Below are positions 53,031 to 61,102 of a stretch of 64,000 nt of DNA, one piece after another. The notes beneath the pieces are model-generated. The model was not told the origin of the DNA and did no database searches. It saw nothing but the letters and a program-made list of their open reading frames with translations. The translations under genes and the position numbers were made by a program. How positions within the stretch are numbered: position 1 is the first letter of the stretch; the number at the start of each line of letters is the position of its first letter. This DNA comes from Nocardia africana NBRC 100379 (GTDB lineage: Bacteria > Actinomycetota > Actinomycetes > Mycobacteriales > Mycobacteriaceae), in NCBI RefSeq assembly GCF_001612635.1, contig NZ_BDAV01000005.1:544620-608619 (forward strand). The letters are read 5' to 3'.

Positions 53031-53866
53031 TCACCTCCCTTCGAATCGGGCCATCAGCTCCCGCAAACCGACCTTGCGGGGCGGGGGCACTTCGTATTTC
53101 TTGTGCTCGGCGTGAGCGCGCTCGGCGAGTTCGGCTGTGACGTCCGGATCGCGCAGCGCGACCGGCGCGAAGATCGGCCGCGGCGGCGGTTTGATACCGG
53201 CCGCCTTGCGTGCTTCACGCTCGCGTTTGATCTCTGGATCGTCGGGATCGGTTGTGTCGCCGATGTATTCCCACGTGGCCGCATAGTCGAGGCGGTCGAC
53301 CAGGCGGGCGATGTTCTCGCTGTCGCGGGCGGATTGGGTGTCGCGCGCTGCCGAATCTTCGAGCAGCGCGGCGACATCCATGTACGGCATCTCGGCGAGT
53401 GCCGTGCGGAGGTTCAGTCCGTAGTAGTGCTGGACTCGGGCGAAGGCTGCGCCCCAGCGGTCGGGCTTGACAAGGCCGACCAGGGCAGGGGCGCGAGGAG
53501 TTCCCCCTTGTGCAGCTCCGACAGGTTGATGATCCTGTTGAGCGCCTTCGCAGCATGCTCAGGGGTCAGCTGACCGACCTGCTCCCACAGTCCGGGCCCG
53601 TCGCTGGTGATCAGCGACAGCAATTCCTCGATCTGGACACGTTCGGCCAGCGCATAGAACTTGACCGCCTCGGCACCGGTGAACTGCCGCCGCACGTCGC
53701 AGTCGACGCCGAGCAATCTGATCGGCACGGGCTCGCCACCGTCGACGGCGAATTCGTCGAGGATGTCGATCCGTTCGGGCGCCGCGGGCGCGGCCGGGGT
53801 CACCGGCCGCGCCTGCTGACGCCGGTTCGGCGCCGTTGCGGCGCCGGACTTGCGTTGTGTCGCCAC
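53031..53866 (-). CDS. Tail assembly chaperone, -1 frameshifted long form (gpGT type)
   Basis: The short form (53414-53866) starts GTG 53866 and has QFTGAEAVKFYALAERVQIEELLSLI and KALNRIINLSELHKG. In the -1 frame the reading continues with GTPRAPALVGLVKPDRWGAA, then FARVQHYYGLNLRTALAEMPYMD, to a stop at 53031. A run of five G (53507-53503 on the minus strand) is the probable slip site. The product would be 278 residues. The pair lies between the major tail protein and the tape measure, the exact place of gpG/gpGT, so this is the typical programmed shift. Confidence 0.85.
53414..53866 (-). CDS. Tail assembly chaperone, short form (gpG type)
   Basis: A 150-residue protein ending in 24 frame-specific residues (LLAPLPWSALSSPTAG and a polar tail). 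ERIDILDEFAVDGGEPVPIRLLGV is a strand-rich start, then a helical domain. It acts with the frameshifted form to load the tape measure during tail assembly. Its start (GTG 53866) is three bases after the stop of the major tail protein. Confidence 0.8.
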   Translation of the reverse strand: MATQRKSGAATAPNRRQQARPVTPAAPAAPERIDILDEFAVDGGEPVPIRLLGVDCDVRRQFTGAEAVKFYALAERVQIEELLSLITSDGPGLWEQVGQLTPEHAAKALNRIINLSELHKGELLAPLPWSALSSPTAGAQPSPESSTTTD

Positions 53867-53869
53867 CGA

Positions 53870-54694
53870 TTACCCCCGGTCGACCTTCACGGTGCCCGAC
53901 GGGGTCAGGCCCGAGCCGTCCGCGGTGAGCTGGCCGGGCTTCTTGATCAGCACCGTGTAGGGGCCGCCCGCCGAGCCGGTCACGGTCGCGTTGCCCGTGC
54001 CGATGCTCGACAGTCCTTCCAGCGCGGACTGCACCGCGCTGTTCGCGGCGTTGTTGGCGATGCCGCTGGTGGTCTGCCCGCCGAACCCGAGAGTCCAGGT
54101 TCCGCCGGTGCTGCCCGCGGGCAGGGTGACCACGAAGCTGCCCCACAGCGGGTTCCACGAGGTCAACGGAATGAACGGGTCGAGTGCGAGCAGCTCGAAT
54201 TCGAACCCGTCGAGGTCTTCCTTGCCGAATGTGCGCGGCGGCGGGGTGGTCAGGGTGACCCTCGGCGAGTAGAAGGCGGCGTTACCGTCCTCGTCGCGCA
54301 GGGTCGCCACCAACGCGAAGTCCTCGTCGTCCCCCATATTCCACGCGAAAATGCTAGAGCCCGGCGAGGTTTCGGAGATGCTTCCGCCCTGCAGCGCGGT
54401 CAGCGTGGACGCGACCGAGTAGTCGACACACCGCATCTTCATACGCTCTTCGGTCGGCGACTTGACCACCTTGTATGGCGCCCTTCTGCGGTTCCACACC
54501 TTCTTCGGCGTGGTGTCGCGGGTCGGGGTCAGCTCGAAACCGGCCTCGATACCGCCGAACGGATCCCAATGGACGGCGCCGGACACGAGGTCGACAGCGA
54601 ACGGGTCGGTGGGCATCGCGGTGCCCGCCGGCGCACGGTATCCGTCGCCGTCGAGCCACACATACGCCTTTTCGGGATCAGCGTGAACGCTCAT
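53870..54694 (-). CDS. Major tail (tube) protein
   Basis: A 274-residue protein: DPEKAYVWLDGDGYRAPAGTAMPTDPFAVDLVSG, FELTPTRDTTPKKVWNRRRAPYKVVKSPTEERMKMRCVDYSV, then a C-terminal beta domain (TLTTPPPRTFGKEDLDGFEFELLALDPFIPL, then a G/T-rich Ig-like stretch). GGAGGTAGTC precedes ATG 54694. The place before the chaperone pair and the tube-like N-terminus make the call firm. The last 90 residues, GSTGGTWTLGFGGQTTSGIA and so on, are a surface-decorating domain. Confidence 0.85.
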   Translation of the reverse strand: MSVHADPEKAYVWLDGDGYRAPAGTAMPTDPFAVDLVSGAVHWDPFGGIEAGFELTPTRDTTPKKVWNRRRAPYKVVKSPTEERMKMRCVDYSVASTLTALQGGSISETSPGSSIFAWNMGDDEDFALVATLRDEDGNAAFYSPRVTLTTPPPRTFGKEDLDGFEFELLALDPFIPLTSWNPLWGSFVVTLPAGSTGGTWTLGFGGQTTSGIANNAANSAVQSALEGLSSIGTGNATVTGSAGGPYTVLIKKPGQLTADGSGLTPSGTVKVDRG

Positions 54695-54752
54695 GACTAC
54701 CTCCTCGGAGGGAATTGCGCGCAGCACGAAATAGGCTGCACTGGAATGGTTT

Positions 54753-55196
54753 TCAGTGGCGCGGCGCGCGCATCTTGAGTTCCACGCGGATCGTCGCGCG
54801 GTACAGCGGATTGTCGGGGCCGCGTTTGGTGTCGACGAAGGTGATCGGGCCGTCGGTCCAGCGGGCTTTCCACCCGGATCCGCGGAACTCCTGCGGTCGG
54901 GCCCGCGCGAGCAGATCGCCTGCCAGCGCCGCGACATCCCACGCGAGTTCTTCGGGATCGGTGGTGCCACCGAGGATTTCGATTTTCGGCACCCACACGT
55001 CGACCTGGACGAGCGGTTTGCGCAGCGTCGGATCCTCGCCCACGTTGCCCGGCGCGCGCAGCGTCACGCATGCGGCGGTGAGCGGGTCGGGCAGGTCGCG
55101 GGTCGTGATCGCTGCGGCAGGCACCCTCGCGGTGAACTGCGGCTGCGCGATCAGGAACGCCCGGACAGCGCCGGGCGCGAACGGGATCGGTGTCAT
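54753..55196 (-). CDS. Tail terminator/completion protein
   Basis: A 147-residue protein: TPIPFAPGAVRAFLIAQPQFTARVPAAAITTRD, then VTLRAPGNVGEDPTLRKPLVQVDVWV and WDVAALAGDLLARARPQEF, ending in PLYRATIRVELKMR. The tail-terminator (gpU/Gp17-like) pattern (V..D.W..........A......) and the position before the major tail gene support the call. ATG 55196 overlaps the preceding stop. Confidence 0.75.
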   Translation of the reverse strand: MTPIPFAPGAVRAFLIAQPQFTARVPAAAITTRDLPDPLTAACVTLRAPGNVGEDPTLRKPLVQVDVWVPKIEILGGTTDPEELAWDVAALAGDLLARARPQEFRGSGWKARWTDGPITFVDTKRGPDNPLYRATIRVELKMRAPRH

Positions 55197-55513
55197 CGGC
55201 GGCGCCCTCGCGGCTGCCAACCGGAGTACCGGCCGCGCTTGCGGGCAGCGTCGGTCAGCGTCGCATGCGCTGGGGTATCGCTGGTCCCGTATTCCTTGTA
55301 CATGGCGTCGGGGTCGTCATCGACGACGTCGACGTCGTTGCCGTGGATATCCTCGCGGATGCCGTCACGGAATTCGCCGGTCAGTACGGGCGCGGTCGCT
55401 CGCGCTTCCTCGACGATCTCCTTGGTGATCTCGCGTCGCCGCGGCGTCGACAGCACCCGCGCCGAGCGGTTGACCACACCATCGAAGACGGTCAGCCGTG
55501 CCGAGCCGGCCAT
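55193..55513 (-). CDS. HK97 gp10-like neck protein
   Basis: A 106-residue protein. EITKEIVEEARATAPVLTGEFRDGIREDIHGNDVDVVDDDPDAMYKEYGTSDTPAHATLTDAARKRG is the typical gp10/tail-completion pattern: a helix with A..AP..TG.fr, then a Y.E.GT strand. It probably belongs to the head-tail joint. Confidence 0.8.
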   Translation of the reverse strand: MAGSARLTVFDGVVNRSARVLSTPRRREITKEIVEEARATAPVLTGEFRDGIREDIHGNDVDVVDDDPDAMYKEYGTSDTPAHATLTDAARKRGRYSGWQPRGRRR

Positions 55514-55516
55514 CAG

Positions 55517-55783
55517 CTATCGGCTGCGCTTCCGCGGCTCGGTCTCGGCAGTTGGTTCGGAAACCGCGGCCGGCTCGACAGCCGGCGCCGCCTCGGCCGC
55601 CGGTGCCGCTGCCTCGGTGAGCGGTTCGGGGATGGCCCGAATCAGACCGCTCTCGACAGTGCCGACCGGCTCGCTCGGACGCGCGGCGGCCTTCGCCTGC
55701 TCGGCCTTGTGCCGCTTGTAGGCGCGGCCCTCGGCCGAGCCGGTGTGGGTGATGCCGTTGTCATCGGTCCACGTGACGATCAT
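55517..55783 (-). CDS. Small phage protein with alanine-rich tail
   Basis: An 88-residue protein beginning MIVTWTDDNGITHTGSAEGRAYKRH and then a proline/alanine/glutamate-rich tail with RKRSR at the end. It stands between the head closure and gp10-like genes. Perhaps a neck or capsid accessory protein. No known family is recognised. Confidence 0.5.
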   Translation of the reverse strand: MIVTWTDDNGITHTGSAEGRAYKRHKAEQAKAAARPSEPVGTVESGLIRAIPEPLTEAAAPAAEAAPAVEPAAVSEPTAETEPRKRSR

Positions 55784-55786
55784 GGG

Positions 55787-56176
55787 TTACTCCTTCATAT
55801 CGGATGCGTGCCGCACGATGGCGGCGATATAGGCGGGACGGCGTGACCCCGTGGCCGGGCGCCGCACTCGCGGGGTGCCCTGCACAGTGACGGTGCCGCC
55901 CACGTCGACGAGGTCGGAAACCGTTGCCGGGCCGTCGAATCGCACGACATCGCGTCGTGAGAGCCCGCCCGGCAGACCGGGATCCAGTAGCAGCGTCAGA
56001 CGTTCGGTAGTGACACCGCCGCCGAGGTCTTCCTGCTCGGGCCCGGTGATGATCCGCTGCTGCAGCAGACCCGTCCACGGCACCTCTTCCGGCTCGCCCG
56101 GAATCGCGTTGCCTGTACTGGGATCGGTCGTGGTGGGCCCGGGCCGCAGCACGGTCCACTTCTCCGGCAGAGTCAT
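55787..56176 (-). CDS. Head closure protein
   Basis: A 129-residue protein: MTLPEKWTVLRPGPTTTDPSTGNAIPGEPEEVPWTGLLQQRI, then TERLTLLLDPGLPGGLSRRDVVRFDG and VDVGGTVTVQGTPRVRR. The beta-barrel composition and place between connector and gp10-like neck protein correspond to head-closure (gp16/Gp9-like) proteins. It overlaps the connector gene by four bases. Confidence 0.7.
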   Translation of the reverse strand: MTLPEKWTVLRPGPTTTDPSTGNAIPGEPEEVPWTGLLQQRIITGPEQEDLGGGVTTERLTLLLDPGLPGGLSRRDVVRFDGPATVSDLVDVGGTVTVQGTPRVRRPATGSRRPAYIAAIVRHASDMKE

Positions 56177-56565
56177 CGGCCTGTCCTGATCGTGAACGCG
56201 TCGCTGCCGTCGTCCGGGGTGTCGAGCAGGTCGTTGAGCTCCTCGGTCGTCACATACACGAGCCCGGCTCGCGAGTCTGCCGAGTACTGCTCGGACACCT
56301 CCGGATATTCGGTGCGGGTGACCCCGATCCCGCGGCGCATCTTGGTCAGAGCACGCAGCACCATCGCGGCGCCGGTGCCTGTCACGAGGACGGGATCGAG
56401 GCGGCCATCGGCGATTCGCTCGTCGAGATTGGACACCCGCGACCGCAGTTTCGCCGACGCGATCGCAATGAACCGCTCGACCTGCGTTTTCTCCGGCTCC
56501 TCGTATGTTTCGCCCGAGATGTCCTGAATATCAGCGAGATCGAACAACGGCGCAGACGCGGTCAT
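56173..56565 (-). CDS. Head-tail connector protein (Gp15/Gp19-like)
   Basis: A 130-residue helical protein: APLFDLADIQDISGETYEEPEKTQVERFIAIASAKLRSRV, LVTGTGAAMVLRALTKMRRGIGVTRTEYPEVSEQYS, then LVYVTTEELNDLLDTP. This follows the phage Gp19/Gp15/Gp42 family, an adaptor at the portal. It overlaps its neighbours on both sides. Confidence 0.75.
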   Translation of the reverse strand: MTASAPLFDLADIQDISGETYEEPEKTQVERFIAIASAKLRSRVSNLDERIADGRLDPVLVTGTGAAMVLRALTKMRRGIGVTRTEYPEVSEQYSADSRAGLVYVTTEELNDLLDTPDDGSDAFTIRTGR

Positions 56566-56975
56566 GCCTGAGCATCACCATTCGGCGCAGGGGTAGTGGC
56601 CTGCACGATCGCGGTGAGGATCTCGGCACGCTTGGTGGCGCCCGCGAGATCGATGCCGGCCTTGTGCGCGTAGTCGCGCAGCTGCGGCACAGTCCACTCG
56701 TCCATCGGCTTCGCCGGCGGGTCATCCGGGCCCGGACCCTGGCCGTCGCCCTGGCCGTCGCCCTGGCCGTCGCCCTGGCCGTCGCCCTGGCCGTCGCCCT
56801 GGCCGTCGCCCTGGCCGTCGCCCGAGTCCTCGGCGTGCGCCTCGTCCTCGTCGGCCCACACGTCCGGGTTGGTGATCTTCGCGATCGCCCAACCGTCGGG
56901 GATATCTCCGGGCCCGTAGATGTGCGCGTTGCCGTCGTCGTCGTAGACGTGCACCGTGGTGTTGAGCGCCGCCAT
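56562..56975 (-). CDS. Phage head-region protein with (GDGQ)7 linker and SAP/Rho-N-like domain
   Basis: A 137-residue protein in three parts: a beta-rich start (NTTVHVYDDDGNAHIYGPGDIPDGWAIAKITNPDVW), an acidic linker containing seven exact GDGQ units, and a C-terminal helical MDEWTVPQLRDYAHKAGIDLAGATKRAEILTAIVQA that resembles SAP/Rho-N domains and may bind DNA or protein. It follows the capsid gene (overlapping stop and start) and precedes the connector. Likely a head-completion protein. Confidence 0.65.
   Translation of the reverse strand: MAALNTTVHVYDDDGNAHIYGPGDIPDGWAIAKITNPDVWADEDEAHAEDSGDGQGDGQGDGQGDGQGDGQGDGQGDGQGPGPDDPPAKPMDEWTVPQLRDYAHKAGIDLAGATKRAEILTAIVQATTPAPNGDAQA
56738..56821 (-). 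repeat. Seven tandem copies of a 12-bp unit
   Basis: CCTGGCCGTCGC is repeated exactly seven times (plus strand) from 56738 to 56821. It encodes (GDGQ)7 on the minus strand. Exact copies imply recent expansion; copy number probably varies between isolates. Confidence 0.95.
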
Positions 56976-58006
56976 CACAGCACCGTCGCGATCATGGTGG
57001 CGTTCGCGTTCAGCAGCAGCGGCAGACCGATGCCCGACGCCTTGGTCCACCGCGCGACCGGGTCGGCGTCGATGTAGGAACCGACGACGATGCCCGGGGC
57101 GTCGGTCTCATCGATGCCGTAGTCGGGTTCGAGCGCCTCGGCGGTGGTGCCCCACGCGGTTTCGCCGATCTTGACGCCCGACCGCGGCACGTAGACGACA
57201 GCGGTGTCGGGGAACAGCCGCTGGACGTTGCCGGCCGCGTCCTCGACCTGAGCGTCGAAGATCTCGAACGGGGGATGTCCGAACGAGGTGAACAGCGCGT
57301 TGACCTGGTCGCGGGTCACGACGCCCTGCGTCGAGCCCGGGGGGAGGCAGTAGGCGCGGATCTTGTCGTTGCGCATCAGCGCGGACATGACGCGCTGCGA
57401 GGTGATCGCACGGCCCGGGTTCCCGGAGTTGGTGGCCCGGTAGACCGAGAACCACGACTCCTGGTCGTTGATCGGGTCGGCTGCGCCGGCGCCGGTCACG
57501 CCCCACTTGGTCGCCGCGGTGACGGTGTTGCCCGGCGCGCGACCGAAATCGGCGGTCAGGGACAGACCGTTCTCCGCAAGGGTGACCTTGCCGCTGACGA
57601 TCGCCTCGGCCTTGGCCATGATGATCCGGGTGCGCAGCGCGTCCGCCAGCTCGACCGCGTCATTGAAGATCAGGTCGCGGATCGCGGTGTCGGCCTTACG
57701 CAGCCGCAGCCGGTCGTACTCACCGAGTCGCCGCTTCTCCGACATCGGGGGCAGCTCACCCGAGATCCGGGTGATGCCCTTGCGGCCGGTGATCCGCGCC
57801 TCGGTGTCGTACGACCGGAACTGAGCAGCTCGGCGCAGACCGCGCTGAGTGATGTTCGCCCGGAACTCGACGTCGTCGATCATGGTGTCGGGCAACAGAT
57901 CGTTGACGATCGCGAGGTCGTTGACCGGCATGTCGGCCAACGCTTCGCGCACGTAACCGGTCAGTTCGGCCGGCTGGACGTAATCGGAATTGATCACGAG
58001 TGCCAT
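56975..58006 (-). CDS. Major capsid protein, phage capsid E family
   Basis: A 343-residue HK97-fold protein of the capsid E type. TGYVREALADMPVNDLAIVNDLLPDTMIDDVEF at the start, GRKGITRISGELPPMSEKRRLGEYDRLRLRKAD in the first third, and the final AWGTTAEALEPDYGIDETDAPGIVVGSYIDADPVARWTKASGIGLPLLLNANATM. It follows the decoration gene. It has no N-terminal delta domain for scaffolding, consistent with a separate scaffold gene upstream. Confidence 0.9.
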   Translation of the reverse strand: MALVINSDYVQPAELTGYVREALADMPVNDLAIVNDLLPDTMIDDVEFRANITQRGLRRAAQFRSYDTEARITGRKGITRISGELPPMSEKRRLGEYDRLRLRKADTAIRDLIFNDAVELADALRTRIIMAKAEAIVSGKVTLAENGLSLTADFGRAPGNTVTAATKWGVTGAGAADPINDQESWFSVYRATNSGNPGRAITSQRVMSALMRNDKIRAYCLPPGSTQGVVTRDQVNALFTSFGHPPFEIFDAQVEDAAGNVQRLFPDTAVVYVPRSGVKIGETAWGTTAEALEPDYGIDETDAPGIVVGSYIDADPVARWTKASGIGLPLLLNANATMIATVL

Positions 58007-58019
58007 CGGACGCCTCCTC

Positions 58020-58397
58020 TCAGAAGTAGCTGATCTGCTTGGCAGTCGCCTGCCCGGCAGCGTTGACGGTGTGGGGCAACTTGGCGACGATCACGGCGCC
58101 GTGCCAGTGCAGAGCACCGGCCACCTTGGTCAGGCCCGCCGGCACCTTGACCGCGGTCAGCAGGTGACCGGCGATCACCGCGGCCGACTCGTCGCCCGGG
58201 CTGAACAGCCCGTAGAGGCCGCTGCCGAGCTTCTTGAGCGCGTAGCCCGATTTCATCCAGCCCTCGGGGTAGTGAGTGGCCGGGGTGAAGGTGGACAGGT
58301 CGAGGGTGATCGAGCGTGCACGGTCGGTGCCCTCGGCCGAGGCGAGCCACGACTGGTCGTCCTGACCGAAGATCTCCGTCTTGACGTTGAGGTCCAT
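58020..58397 (-). CDS. Head decoration protein (phage lambda D-like)
   Basis: A 125-residue protein: MDLNVKTEIFGQDDQSWLASAEGTDRARSITLDLSTFTP, GWMKSGYALKKLGSGLYGLF and a beta-rich end. The N-terminal phrase and size fit the bacteriophage lambda head decoration family (HDPD). It lies just before the capsid gene, its usual place. It stabilises the capsid at threefold axes. Confidence 0.75.
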   Translation of the reverse strand: MDLNVKTEIFGQDDQSWLASAEGTDRARSITLDLSTFTPATHYPEGWMKSGYALKKLGSGLYGLFSPGDESAAVIAGHLLTAVKVPAGLTKVAGALHWHGAVIVAKLPHTVNAAGQATAKQISYF

Positions 58398-58421
58398 CGT
58401 CCCTCCTTTCAGAGTGTGGAA

Positions 58422-59066
58422 TTACTTGCTGTTCTGCTGTTTTCGCGCCCGGTACTCGTCACGACCGGCCGCCATTGATCCACCAGTGGCGTTGTGGTTA
58501 CCGCCGCCCTGTCGCCGGTCCGGCTTCGGGGTCGGGGGCACGGGAGGGGTCGCAGGATCGGTGGTCACGCCGCCGATCTGCGCTTTGAGTGCCTGCGCGT
58601 CGGCGATCAACTCCTCGCGAGTGGTGCCGACCAGACGTCCGGCCATCGACAGCGGCAGGCCGGCCTCGTTGGCTGCCTCGTAGCGGCGGGCCAGACCGGC
58701 GTCCCGTTCGAGCTCGCGCATGCGCTCCTCGCGGCGCTGCTCCTAGGACTTGTTGGCGTTCTCGATCGCCTTGAGCTTGGCCTCAGCCTCGCGCTGTGCC
58801 TTCTCAGCAGCCGCGCGAAGTGCCCGCTCGGCCTTGATCGCGTTCTTGCCGCCCTCGCCCAAGTCGTCGGGCTCGCCGCCCTTGCTCGGTTCCCCGTCTT
58901 TCGGCGGCGCCGAACCTGCCGGCGGCGTGGTGCCGTCGCCCTGGCCGCCTTCGGCGGGAGGTTCGCCCTCCCCCGATCCGCCCTGGATCAGGTAGATCGG
59001 TGCGCCGGTTCGGCGGAGGCCGATCGCGCGACCCCAGACCGGATGCGTTGGCAGCTTGATATCCAC
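58422..59066 (-). pseudogene. Scaffold protein interrupted by an in-frame amber codon
   Basis: The frame from ATG 59066 (MDIKLPTHPVWGRAIGLRRTG, then a glycine/proline-rich region and AIKAERALRAAAEKAQREAEAKLKAIENANKS) meets TAG at 58745-58743. The same frame then continues EQRREERMRELERDAGLARRYEAANEAGLPLSMAGRLVGTTREELIADAQALKAQIGG to 58422. Without the amber codon it would be a normal 214-residue scaffold with the standard ANKS-EEQR helix joint. An internal ATG at 58721 could express the second part. Either a recent nonsense mutation (C/G to T type) has inactivated the phage, or the stop is read through. Confidence 0.75.
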
Positions 59067-59165
59067 TGGTGTTCCTCCGTCGCGGAGATTCCGGCCGGCC
59101 TCGCGCCGGTCGGGACGATTAGGGGTGCCGCCCGATGTGCGCGGGGCGGTGCGCGCGGATCCCGC

Positions 59166-59402
59166 TTAGCTGCGGGACGATTCGTCGGCGTCGCGGCCGG
59201 ATTGCCAGCCAGCGAGCCAGAGCCGAGCGAGCATGGTCGCTTTCGGGTTCGCCTCGGCGATATCGGCGCCGTCGACGACGATGTCGCGGTACGACAGCCC
59301 GGCGCGGGCCGCGGCTGAGTACGGGTTCGCGGTGGTCGGTTCGCCGGCGTCGAATGCGGCGCGACCAGCGTTACGGGCGTCGAGGTATTCCTGTGCGCTC
59401 AT
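59166..59402 (-). CDS. RMF/CrpP-like small protein in the head operon
   Basis: A 78-residue protein from ATG 59402, overlapping the MuF-like stop. AGRAAFDAGEPTTANPYS is followed by ARLWLAGWQSGRDAD. The arrangement G-x-A(8)-G...NPY...R-x-W-L-x-G-W matches the ribosome modulation factor family, which binds ribosomes or, for CrpP-like members, has been linked to drug modification. E. coli RMF has the same CPY...WLGGW pattern. Location inside the head operon is odd; it may have a moonlighting role on the host ribosome. Confidence 0.55.
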   Translation of the reverse strand: MSAQEYLDARNAGRAAFDAGEPTTANPYSAAARAGLSYRDIVVDGADIAEANPKATMLARLWLAGWQSGRDADESSRS

Positions 59403-61102
59403 GCCAGGAAATCCCTTCTGCTCGACTGGATCCGCGCGAGCTCGGTCGGGTCGAGCAGCTGCGCTTTCAGCTCGGCTTTCGTCACGCGCCCGTGCTCATC
59501 CCACCATGCCCGCAGTTCTTCGCTGGCGTGCTTGCGGGCCTGCGCCTCGGGCATCGACCACAGACGCCGCGGATCGGTGCCGGCCTTCTCGCCCGCCTTC
59601 GACAGCATGTAGCCGTTGGTGTCGTTCTCGGCCTGCAACCACGCCCGATACGCCTCGTCCTTGTGCCACGCGCGGATCTGAGCGTCGAGGCTCTTGCCCT
59701 CGTAACCCCAGCTGTTCAGGGTCGAGGTCGCGTTGTAGCGGCGCTGCTTCTCGACCGGCACGCCGTACGCCCGCTCGATCGCTTCCTCGTCGTCGACGCC
59801 CCGCGCGAGCAGCTGCTCGTAGGTCGAGTCCGCGGTACGGTTCTTCGCCTCCCGGGCCGCGGCGCGACGCTCCCGCTCGACCTGCGCACGCAGTGTGCGG
59901 CGGTCGATCTCCGCGGCGAGAGCGTCGAATTCGTCGTCGACGATGCCGGCCTCGGCCTTGGCGAACATCCGCGCCTCGAGATCCGCGGTCGACTGCCCGG
60001 CGAACGGTGACGTCTTGCGCGCCTTCCGTTTCGGCGCTGCCTCGCCGATGTTCGGTGTCTCGACCGGTGCGGCTTCGACCGCGGGCGCGGGCGCGGGTTT
60101 GGGCGCAGCGGGTTGCGGTGTCGGCTTCGGTACCCGTTTCGGCTGTCCGTCGAAGATGTAGCCGTTCTTGCGCAGCAGCGACAGCACTTCGGCGCGGTCC
60201 TCGGCGATCTGGTAGATCGCTTCGGGCATCAGCCGCGGCGTGGTCTTCGCGTTGCGGCCACGGGCCCGGATCGCCTTGCCTGCGATGCCGCGTTTGGTCA
60301 CGCCCTCGGTGGTGATCGCGAGCTCGCGGCCGTATACGCCGGCGACCTTCATGCCGCGCTCGGCGTTGACCACTTGCGAGATATCGGCGCCGTCGCGGAT
60401 CGCCTCGGCACTGGCCTTGCCGAATATCTTGTCCTGCTGCTCGTTCGACAAGCTGTCGAAGTAGGCGCGCGGGTCGGTGGTCAGGTCGTCGGCGACATCC
60501 TCGCTGGCGGGGATGTTGCGGCAGTCGCAGCCGGGGTGGCGTTGAAACGAGGCCTTCTTGTACCAGCGTCCAGCCAGCACCGCGCAGCGCGGGCAGCACG
60601 GCACGTTGATCAGCCGCACATATCCGACACCGGGGCGGGCGGTGATCGCGAGCCCGGTCGCAACCCTGGCTGCGTCAGCGACCTGAGTCTGCGTGTACTG
60701 CAGCAGAGTCTTACTGGCCTTCTCCCACGCCAGCGACGGTGAATAGCCTTGCCCGACGTCGTGTTTGGCGTGCACGATCGCCCCGTACAGCAAGCCCTCG
60801 AGGTCGCGGCCGTCGGAGGCGATACCGACCAGGCGTGAGGCGTCGATACCGACGTCGGGGTCGACCGGGGTGCCGAGCTGGTCAAGCACCCGCCCGACAT
60901 AGTCGTCGGCGCCGCTGACCGCTTTCGCCTGCCCCGCGGTGATCGTCGCGACGAGCCGGTCGGCGTTGGCCGCGAACCACTCATCGAACTCCGCCGGCGG
61001 ACGCTGGCCCCAGATGTCGCGGGCCGCCCGCAGTACCTTCGCGGTGATGTCGCGCTGTTCGGAGTAGTACTCAGCCGATGCCGGTGGCAGCAGCGGTGGC
61101 AT
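59399..61102 (-). CDS. MuF-like minor capsid protein
   Basis: A 567-residue protein following portal. The N-terminal helical region (SEQRDITAKVLRAARDIWG to LLQYTQTQVADAARV) and the cysteine cluster PCCPRCAVLAGRWYKK with PGCDCRN are typical of MuF-type minor capsid proteins (also called phage VG15 family). The middle has a proline/alanine linker (PKPTPQPAAPKPAPAPA) and the C-terminal 200 residues are a helical domain rich in tryptophan (WGYEGKSLDAQIRAWHKDEAYRAWLQ, LRAWWDEHGRV). Start 61102 is favoured; GTG 61111 is possible. It overlaps the portal end. Confidence 0.8.
   Translation of the reverse strand: MPPLLPPASAEYYSEQRDITAKVLRAARDIWGQRPPAEFDEWFAANADRLVATITAGQAKAVSGADDYVGRVLDQLGTPVDPDVGIDASRLVGIASDGRDLEGLLYGAIVHAKHDVGQGYSPSLAWEKASKTLLQYTQTQVADAARVATGLAITARPGVGYVRLINVPCCPRCAVLAGRWYKKASFQRHPGCDCRNIPASEDVADDLTTDPRAYFDSLSNEQQDKIFGKASAEAIRDGADISQVVNAERGMKVAGVYGRELAITTEGVTKRGIAGKAIRARGRNAKTTPRLMPEAIYQIAEDRAEVLSLLRKNGYIFDGQPKRVPKPTPQPAAPKPAPAPAVEAAPVETPNIGEAAPKRKARKTSPFAGQSTADLEARMFAKAEAGIVDDEFDALAAEIDRRTLRAQVERERRAAAREAKNRTADSTYEQLLARGVDDEEAIERAYGVPVEKQRRYNATSTLNSWGYEGKSLDAQIRAWHKDEAYRAWLQAENDTNGYMLSKAGEKAGTDPRRLWSMPEAQARKHASEELRAWWDEHGRVTKAELKAQLLDPTELARIQSSRRDFLA

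Noticed and set aside
56738..56821. Short repeats considered as a CRISPR array
   Set aside because: The unit is 12 bp without spacers and lies in a coding frame, giving (GDGQ)7.
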